From positions 186,001-250,000 of the forward strand of contig NC_033556.1 of NCBI RefSeq assembly GCF_001680005.1: 64,000 bases of DNA, read 5' to 3'. Made by a program: the position numbers and the translations under genes. Each line of letters begins with the position of its first letter. Within the stretch, counting starts at the first letter, position 1. The notes beneath the pieces were generated by a model. The model ran no database searches. It saw only the letters and a program-made list of their open reading frames with translations, and was not told the DNA's origin. Shown here piece by piece: positions 58,044 through 64,000 of this stretch. This DNA comes from Plasmodium coatneyi. Its lineage: Eukaryota > Apicomplexa > Aconoidasida > Haemosporida > Plasmodiidae.

Positions 58044-60305
58044 ATGCCTCACAATGACGCCACGTATCATGACGAGGGAGAAGAGCACACACAGGTTAGC
58101 AGGAAGGTGGCGAAACACACGCTGAGGAGAAAATGGAGTGACAGTTATATTGGATCTATGAGGGATATCTATTCGAAGGATGGACAGGCAAAAAAGGAAA
58201 GTTCGGTGGAAGAGCAACATCATAGGGGAGGCCAAATGAGCAGCCACACACCTCCGAACAACAACATAATTGATGCGAAACAAAGCAGCGGAAGGTGCCC
58301 GTTTCGCAACTCCTACGTGCACGTACTATATTTTAAAAAATTAAAATTAAATAAAAAATTGTTCGAAAAAATGGAAAACAAAAACATTGTCATATATTTA
58401 AAGTATAAAGAAACGACATGCACAAGTAAAGACATCCAAGTCACCAACTCGGAAATAGCTAATCTATATTTAAGCTTCCTCATTACCGAACCGCTAGCAA
58501 AAGATGAAAAACAAATCATCAAAATATACATAAAATATTTTAAAGACAATAAATATAAAATTCTTTCATTTGGATTTGTTGAATTAAATTTTGAGGAATT
58601 CACGGAAAAGTTTTATAAAAAAAAAAGCTACATGTTATGTTACGACAAAAATAACAATAAATATATTTTTGGCTACTTCGTCTTGTTGTTAGCCAATCAA
58701 ATAAAGTGGACCATATGCAACAGGAAAATTTCTCATGAATTCATTGACAAGTCTTACTTCGTTTGGGACAGAAATAACTACGATCATCAGATTTTTTACA
58801 TTTGTAAAAAAATTCAAAGTTTTTTATTGCAATCTGTTTGCTCCCGGGGGGATACTCAGGGGCATGCCTTTCAAAACCGCGCCCTGCTCAAGCATTTTGG
58901 CGTCACACATAGTTGCCCCGGGACGTTCAGGTGGAGGAAGCCACATGAGAAGACACCCGCTGGGGGAAGCACATCTAGCAGTGCGGGTGACGAAGAAGGG
59001 GGGAACTGTGTAGGAAGTGAACCCCATGGGAAGACCGCCTTATGCGAGTCTTTAACGCGCCTGGAGGATATGTGCCCAAGTGAACGGAGCGATCAAGCTG
59101 AAACAAGCGCCCTAAACAACCAAGACGATATCATCAAAAAGAGACCCTCAAAAAAAGGTCCAGAAGAAACGGGTGCAAATGGCGATCAGGTGGAAGAGAC
59201 ATACGAGTCGAACGACCTCAACGAGTCCAACCCTTTGCCCCCCTCGGAAGATATTCAGATCGAAAATTGTGCCACGGATGAAGCGGAAACATGCGTCCCA
59301 TATGCGGCGCAGTACGATGCCACCCACTTCCTGGAAAACATAACCGCAGGCCCTTTCTCTTCAACGGAGGACCTGGATCAAACAATGCAAAAGGAGAATC
59401 CTCCAAGTTACGCTCAAAAGAATCATGTGGAGGGAACAAACACATATGAGGAAAACAGCAATGTAGAAGTGCATAGCGATGCGTATAAACACTCCGATGT
59501 GGGAAACCCTTACGATGAAACGCAGAAGGTAGGAGAGGACGAGCCGATGGAAGAAAACCATTTTGATTTAATGTTGTGCAAAAAGGTGGAAAATATTCTA
59601 AACAACGATGTAGACCATTTTGTAGAGGAAGTCCAATTTATTCTCACACACTTAAAAAAAAGGATCATAAAAACAAATGTATTTTTTGAAGGGCAGTTAA
59701 AAAATGGGTACCCTGACGTTGAACTGGTAGCGAATGACCACGTCGCAGAAGAGGGGGACATGAAGGGCGAAAAGAATCAGCATATAAGAAAAAAAAAAAT
59801 TCCCATTGCTCATCTCACAAATGGTGAAAAACAAAGTGAACAGAATTGTAACATGAAAAAGGACATACTTACCATTTTGCAAAATTGCGTAAACACCACT
59901 TCGCTTTATATTAAATCCGTTTTAAAGGACAAAAGTGTAAGCAAACAGGAGAAGGACATTTTTGTCGTGTACGATGATATCGTAGATAATATAAAAAAGG
60001 CAATATCCCAGTTTTTACAAGAGGGCACAACATCACATGAGGAGAATTTAAATATTTCACAAATGAAATCAACAAATTTGGGAAAAAAAAAAAAAGAAAA
60101 AAAATTTACAAAGAAGAAAAGCCAATCTGAATCGCCCAAAATGTGTACCCTCAATAGGGAGAACAATGTATCCTCCGAAATGAGCATTAGCGAAGGTTCG
60201 CACAACCAACTCAAGAGCTACATCGGCAGACACGTGTCGACGGCCTTCCGATACTACCAGGATAAGTGGAAGCGCAAGTTGTCTGGAGTTCGCAGCTACG
60301 TCTGA
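58044..60305 (+). CDS. Conserved-type protein of unknown function, possible N-terminal C2-like domain
   Basis: Single exon, 753 aa. Residues ~90-235 are strand-rich without low complexity (NIVIYLKYKETTC, EIANLYLSFLITEPL, IIKIYIKYFKDNKYKILSFGFVELNFEEF, YIFGYFVLLLANQIKW). This resembles the N-terminal C2 (NT-C2) fold of EEIG1/EHBP1 proteins, where a LG..xINL strand precedes a helix; this is a pattern match only. Residues ~290-530 are acid/Asn low complexity. A helical region follows (VENILNNDVDHFVEEVQFILTHLKKR and later). The C-terminal end is basic (RHVSTAFRYYQDKWKRKLSGVRSYV). No signal or membrane segment. If the C2-like reading is right, a membrane-adaptor role is possible; otherwise unknown. 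Confidence 0.75.
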   Translation: MPHNDATYHDEGEEHTQVSRKVAKHTLRRKWSDSYIGSMRDIYSKDGQAKKESSVEEQHHRGGQMSSHTPPNNNIIDAKQSSGRCPFRNSYVHVLYFKKLKLNKKLFEKMENKNIVIYLKYKETTCTSKDIQVTNSEIANLYLSFLITEPLAKDEKQIIKIYIKYFKDNKYKILSFGFVELNFEEFTEKFYKKKSYMLCYDKNNNKYIFGYFVLLLANQIKWTICNRKISHEFIDKSYFVWDRNNYDHQIFYICKKIQSFLLQSVCSRGDTQGHAFQNRALLKHFGVTHSCPGTFRWRKPHEKTPAGGSTSSSAGDEEGGNCVGSEPHGKTALCESLTRLEDMCPSERSDQAETSALNNQDDIIKKRPSKKGPEETGANGDQVEETYESNDLNESNPLPPSEDIQIENCATDEAETCVPYAAQYDATHFLENITAGPFSSTEDLDQTMQKENPPSYAQKNHVEGTNTYEENSNVEVHSDAYKHSDVGNPYDETQKVGEDEPMEENHFDLMLCKKVENILNNDVDHFVEEVQFILTHLKKRIIKTNVFFEGQLKNGYPDVELVANDHVAEEGDMKGEKNQHIRKKKIPIAHLTNGEKQSEQNCNMKKDILTILQNCVNTTSLYIKSVLKDKSVSKQEKDIFVVYDDIVDNIKKAISQFLQEGTTSHEENLNISQMKSTNLGKKKKEKKFTKKKSQSESPKMCTLNRENNVSSEMSISEGSHNQLKSYIGRHVSTAFRYYQDKWKRKLSGVRSYV

Positions 60306-61418
60306 GAAATGACCCAACCACGTTCTCCCTTCTTTTCCATCCCCCAGCCGTTACGCACAACTTGTGCGCATTTGTGTCCCCCTCCCCATTTTACGATAAT
60401 TTTTTTTTGTAATTTTTCGTCCTTTTCATTCACACCAACTGGTAGCAATGTTTGTTTGTTTGTTTTTTTTTTTTTCTCGTCCATTTGCAAAATAAAGAAA
60501 AACAATTTTTGTATTTATCTGCATGCACGTACATATGCGCAGTTGTGTGTGTGTGCCCTGCACATGTATCCATGTGTTTGTCTCGAAGCTACTATCGCGT
60601 TTATCCACCTCGTCATAAAACGATGCAACTTCATTCCACGACCCTTTTACCTTATTGGAAATTTTTCAGAAAATTGGGGAAGCAGGGAAAACTGTGTTAA
60701 GCTGCGCAAGAGTAGGTATTACATAAACTTGGGTTCCTTTCCTGCGGATCGGAGGGGGGGATAACCTCGAACAGTTGGCAGCAACTTCTGCTGCATTAAG
60801 GATTACATTTTTTGGTGTGTATCCCGGTTGTTTATTCCAAGTGCGACGCATATCGCCACCATCCTGCTATGTCAGTAATTGCGTGTAAATCGAGTAGACC
60901 CATTTTGAAAGAGCAACTTCTATGCCGCGTGTTCTCTGCAGGAAGATAAACCTACACAAATTTGCAGACGCAAAATGCACCAAAAAAAAAAAAAAAAAAA
61001 AAAATGGCAAGAGAAAAATTGTTAACAATGGCATTCCCATTCCTGCCTGGTCAACGTGTCGTAAAACTCGAAATGTTAAAAGGTATGCTCATATAAATTT
61101 GCATCCTCCCAGTTTACCTTTCGCTCGTTGAACATCTCCATTTGGTGGAAGGTGATCGTTTTTTTTCTTCTGTATCATTGCACGGTACAATTTGCGCAAT
61201 TTTCGCTAGCTGATGAGGTGACTACTACCGCAGCTACTGGAGCGCTTCACCGCGGCTGGCTAAAAATGGTAGGGTGAAGAGTTTGCTAACCCAAGCAGGT
61301 GGAGGCCTGACAACGGGTACATTGCAGCATTCCACAACCTTCTGCTTCGTTCCACTGCACACCTCTGCAATTTGGCACTTATGCACATTTCCACTTCTCT
61401 GCCAAATGAACGTGGACA
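60306..61418. other. Intergenic, 5' flank of the last gene
   Basis: 1.1 kb with T and A runs (60462-60476, 60981-61003). No supported gene. Confidence 0.5.
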
Positions 61419-64000
61419 ATGTTCCGCAGGGGAGCCACCCAAGGCGTGAGCAAATTTAAGAGACTCATTCCAGCAAGGGGCGTGAAAACATCTTCTAAAC
61501 ATTTAACCTATGAGCACTTCATCTTCAACTTCGATGATGTAGAAAATTTAAAAAAGTTAAAAGGATTAAACACGAAACCAGAACGGCTGGTGGTACAAAC
61601 ACAAACGAAGAAGGACAGATATGAGCACATTTCAGATCAAAGTAAATTAAAAAAAACAAGAAAATTGCTCATTTTGATTCGCAGAAAATTGATAAACTAT
61701 GAACAGACCCCTCTGAATAGATTCTACTTCATATTCTATAAAAATGTGGACTGTCTCTCCGAGGCCGAAGTGATCGATTTGTTGTACTTGGCCGTGAGGA
61801 ATAGGAGGTATTATGCTCAGCAAGGGGATTTAGAGAGCGCCTTCGACACTGAGGCTGGTGGGGTCTATGCCGGGGGGAACAATTCCATCATCGGGCAGGG
61901 AAGCCACCTTACTAGGAACAACGTACAAGACATTTCTGATCATGTCTACACGAATGTAGGTGATGCGAAAGATATCGTCATACATAACTGGAAGAACCAG
62001 AACCACGGGGGGGAGAATGAGAAAGCAAATGAAGGCTGTGCACCAGGAGGAGAGGACCCCGAATGGGGTGACGATGCAAATAATGATGAAAGTTCCCTTC
62101 TGAAATGCAAAGAGGGGGGCTCCATTGCACAGAATGGGACTGCCAATTGGGTGGTGGCTATGGATGAGGATGGGATTAATGCCGCAGCAGATCATAAGTA
62201 CACTGAAAAACGTACCAATTTTAAGCGTCGAAATGTCGATTACGTGCTGAGGCTGCTGTCCTCATTGAGGGACTCGCTAAGGGAAAGAAAAATTGTCATG
62301 GAAAACACGATGACCTTGCTAGACGTTTATAAATTATCCTACTGTTTGCGCCACTACAGAATGGTAGAGGGGGATAGTTACATAGTTACGTATATATGCG
62401 CTTTGCTAAAAAAAGAAATCAGTCACATAAATCAGAACAGAAGCGGCTACGAAATAAGAGACGATGAGCAGCTGAACCTTCTGCTAAACGTCCTCATCAT
62501 ACATCACAAAAAATTGAAGGGACATTTTTTTAACCTGCTATACGACTACCTATTTGCGGTGCTAAAAGGGGGTATTTTCAGCCTGTCCTGCAAGAATATC
62601 TGCCTACTACTACAAGTGAATAATTTCGAGGTGAGTAAATACGATCCCTTTTTTCTTTCCCTACTTGGGGGAGAAGCAACCCCATCCGTTACAGCGCCGA
62701 GCAACATGGCACGCGAAATGGTGAGCACTTCACAGACATCCACCCCTCTAACCATGGCCGACGTGAACTACCTGCTGTTTTACCAACTGAAGAACGACAC
62801 AATGAGGGGCACCCCCCGATTTGACCTCCTCACAGACCACCTCGTCAACACACCCGAAATGACTTCGCAAAAGGTTCAAAATGTACACCTCCTATCTTTA
62901 CTACTGCTACGCTGTGACTACTCTAAAAAGTACGCCAGTGAAACGTACGATAATTTTGTGGAAATAGTTTATCATATGTATTCTTACCTGAGGAAGAATA
63001 TGAACAGCCTATTAGGGAATAAAAAAAAGAGAGAAAGCCTTTTGAATGTGCGCTTTTTAAGAACCTTTTCGCTAGCTCTATCTCTGATAGGAAACAACTT
63101 CCATGTGAATGATGAGTTGTGCCTGTTCGTACTTTACCTTGTAACCAATCCGGAGCAGACACTAACCATCCAGGACTACATAGATTTGTTAAAAATTTCC
63201 CATTTTTATAACTTCCAAAGGGAGCTATATTTTAGCAGAAACGCTCTCTACTGTGAGGACAAGCCGTGCTTCTACATCTGTGGTAGTGGTTGTGGAAACC
63301 AGCAGGGGTACCTCCCCCTCAACTGGGAACGATTATCAAGTTACATTTACGAGTGTTTAAAGGTGATATATTCCTTTGAGGAGGAAGGAAAAACTTGGAT
63401 CGACACCCATGGGGGGGATCTCAAGTGGGAAAGGCAGATGGTGGGCATGTCCAACGGGATAATGATCAAAAAGGAACCGCATGTGGATTACCCACCCAAG
63501 GAAGACATGACTAAACCTGCCGCACTTACAGAGGTACCGCCACCAAATTGTAACCTCGAAACGTACCTTCTGGAAGGGCACCCAAAGGATGGGCAACGCG
63601 GCACCGTTGAAAACGCCTTTAGAGTGAAACCACCCGCACAGTGCCTGAACAAGCAGAAGGTAACAAAGAAGAACAAAAGCTATTACATGCACATTTTGGA
63701 TATCCTACCATCGATGCAAAACGACTCAAGAGACAAAACTTTTTATAAACACCTGCTGCGATTATTTCAAAGAGACGTGGGCCATTTTAACCTACACGTC
63801 TTCGACTTAGACAAGATCCTATTCACGTATAGTCTCCTCAACATAAGAAAAGAGGACCTCCCCTTCAATACTCTAAGCTTACTAGAAAGGGTGAAAGAAA
63901 ACCTTATAAGGAAGGATAATCTATTCGAAAAAGAAAAGTACCTTCTTCATTCTCTCTGCAACATTCTTCTGACGGTAGCTGAATTGAATCTCCTTCCAAT
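61419..64000 (+). CDS. Large helical protein, probably mitochondrial (possible RAP/heptatricopeptide type), 5' part
   Basis: The frame is open from ATG 61419 to the window end (860 codons) without a stop; the first upstream in-frame stop is TGA at 61407. The start MFRRGATQGVSKFKRLIPA is rich in Arg/Lys and lacks acids, a typical mitochondrial presequence. The body is mostly helical and Leu-rich with repeated short motifs (LLYLAVRNRRYY, VLRLLSSLRDSLRE, LLNVLIIHHKKLKG, LFAVLKGG, SLALSLIGNNF, DLLKISHFYNF). Helical-hairpin repeats of this kind precede the C-terminal RAP domain in apicomplexan organelle RNA-binding proteins that process rRNA fragments. The RAP domain itself would lie beyond the window, so this identity is a guess. 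Low-complexity insertions occur around residues 140-260 and 690-760. Confidence 0.7.
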   Translation, partial: MFRRGATQGVSKFKRLIPARGVKTSSKHLTYEHFIFNFDDVENLKKLKGLNTKPERLVVQTQTKKDRYEHISDQSKLKKTRKLLILIRRKLINYEQTPLNRFYFIFYKNVDCLSEAEVIDLLYLAVRNRRYYAQQGDLESAFDTEAGGVYAGGNNSIIGQGSHLTRNNVQDISDHVYTNVGDAKDIVIHNWKNQNHGGENEKANEGCAPGGEDPEWGDDANNDESSLLKCKEGGSIAQNGTANWVVAMDEDGINAAADHKYTEKRTNFKRRNVDYVLRLLSSLRDSLRERKIVMENTMTLLDVYKLSYCLRHYRMVEGDSYIVTYICALLKKEISHINQNRSGYEIRDDEQLNLLLNVLIIHHKKLKGHFFNLLYDYLFAVLKGGIFSLSCKNICLLLQVNNFEVSKYDPFFLSLLGGEATPSVTAPSNMAREMVSTSQTSTPLTMADVNYLLFYQLKNDTMRGTPRFDLLTDHLVNTPEMTSQKVQNVHLLSLLLLRCDYSKKYASETYDNFVEIVYHMYSYLRKNMNSLLGNKKKRESLLNVRFLRTFSLALSLIGNNFHVNDELCLFVLYLVTNPEQTLTIQDYIDLLKISHFYNFQRELYFSRNALYCEDKPCFYICGSGCGNQQGYLPLNWERLSSYIYECLKVIYSFEEEGKTWIDTHGGDLKWERQMVGMSNGIMIKKEPHVDYPPKEDMTKPAALTEVPPPNCNLETYLLEGHPKDGQRGTVENAFRVKPPAQCLNKQKVTKKNKSYYMHILDILPSMQNDSRDKTFYKHLLRLFQRDVGHFNLHVFDLDKILFTYSLLNIRKEDLPFNTLSLLERVKENLIRKDNLFEKEKYLLHSLCNILLTVAELNLLP

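Overview
The window is nuclear DNA of a malaria parasite. The evidence is moderate A+T content with many long A/T homopolymers, short GT-AG introns, asparagine/lysine- and acid-rich low-complexity insertions in housekeeping proteins, a two-exon exported-protein gene, and PIR/KIR-type variant antigens with the FYYWLGD motif, a C-terminal IIPSAVGG...FFLY membrane segment and a separate cytoplasmic-tail exon. KIR-type genes plus what looks like host-protein mimicry point to the simian P. knowlesi / P. coatneyi group; the exact species cannot be fixed from sequence alone.

Layout. About 1-18 kb is accessory DNA: the 3' end of an acid-tailed protein gene, a repeat-rich exported protein (minus strand), CT-rich and GT-rich minisatellites, a cytochrome c gene, a frame-broken low-complexity gene, an orphan KIR tail exon, and two tandem plus-strand KIR genes. 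About 18.9-64 kb is core genome: an atypical Ser/Thr kinase, a giant TRIP12/UFD4-like HECT ubiquitin ligase (8 exons, 3734 aa as assembled here), a phosphopantetheine adenylyltransferase-like protein, a PP2C-type phosphatase, an apicoplast-type release factor 2, an mRNA cap methyltransferase, an unknown protein with a possible C2-like domain, and the 5' part of a probable mitochondrial protein that runs off the window. From memory, the HECT ligase and the adenylyltransferase are also adjacent on P. falciparum chromosome 7 (PF3D7_0704600/0704700), so this is a core block bordering a variant-gene block.

Main discovery candidate. The two neighbouring KIR genes share a PIR head, a membrane segment and a tail, but between head and membrane each carries different modules that closely resemble primate host proteins. 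KIR gene 1 (12.6-14.7 kb) has 30 uninterrupted Gly-X-Y triplets whose last 26 residues before the final Arg match, as I recall it, the C-terminal triple-helical region of collagen alpha-1(I). These are followed by a segment closely resembling tropoelastin. KIR gene 2 (15.9-17.8 kb) has nine 13-residue repeats nearly identical to the alpha-C connector repeats of the fibrinogen alpha chain, followed by a stretch like basic salivary proline-rich proteins. KIR mimicry of host CD99 is known in P. knowlesi; a paired set imitating extracellular-matrix, clotting and secreted proteins would be a substantial extension. All four matches rest on recall and need a database search against macaque and human proteins.
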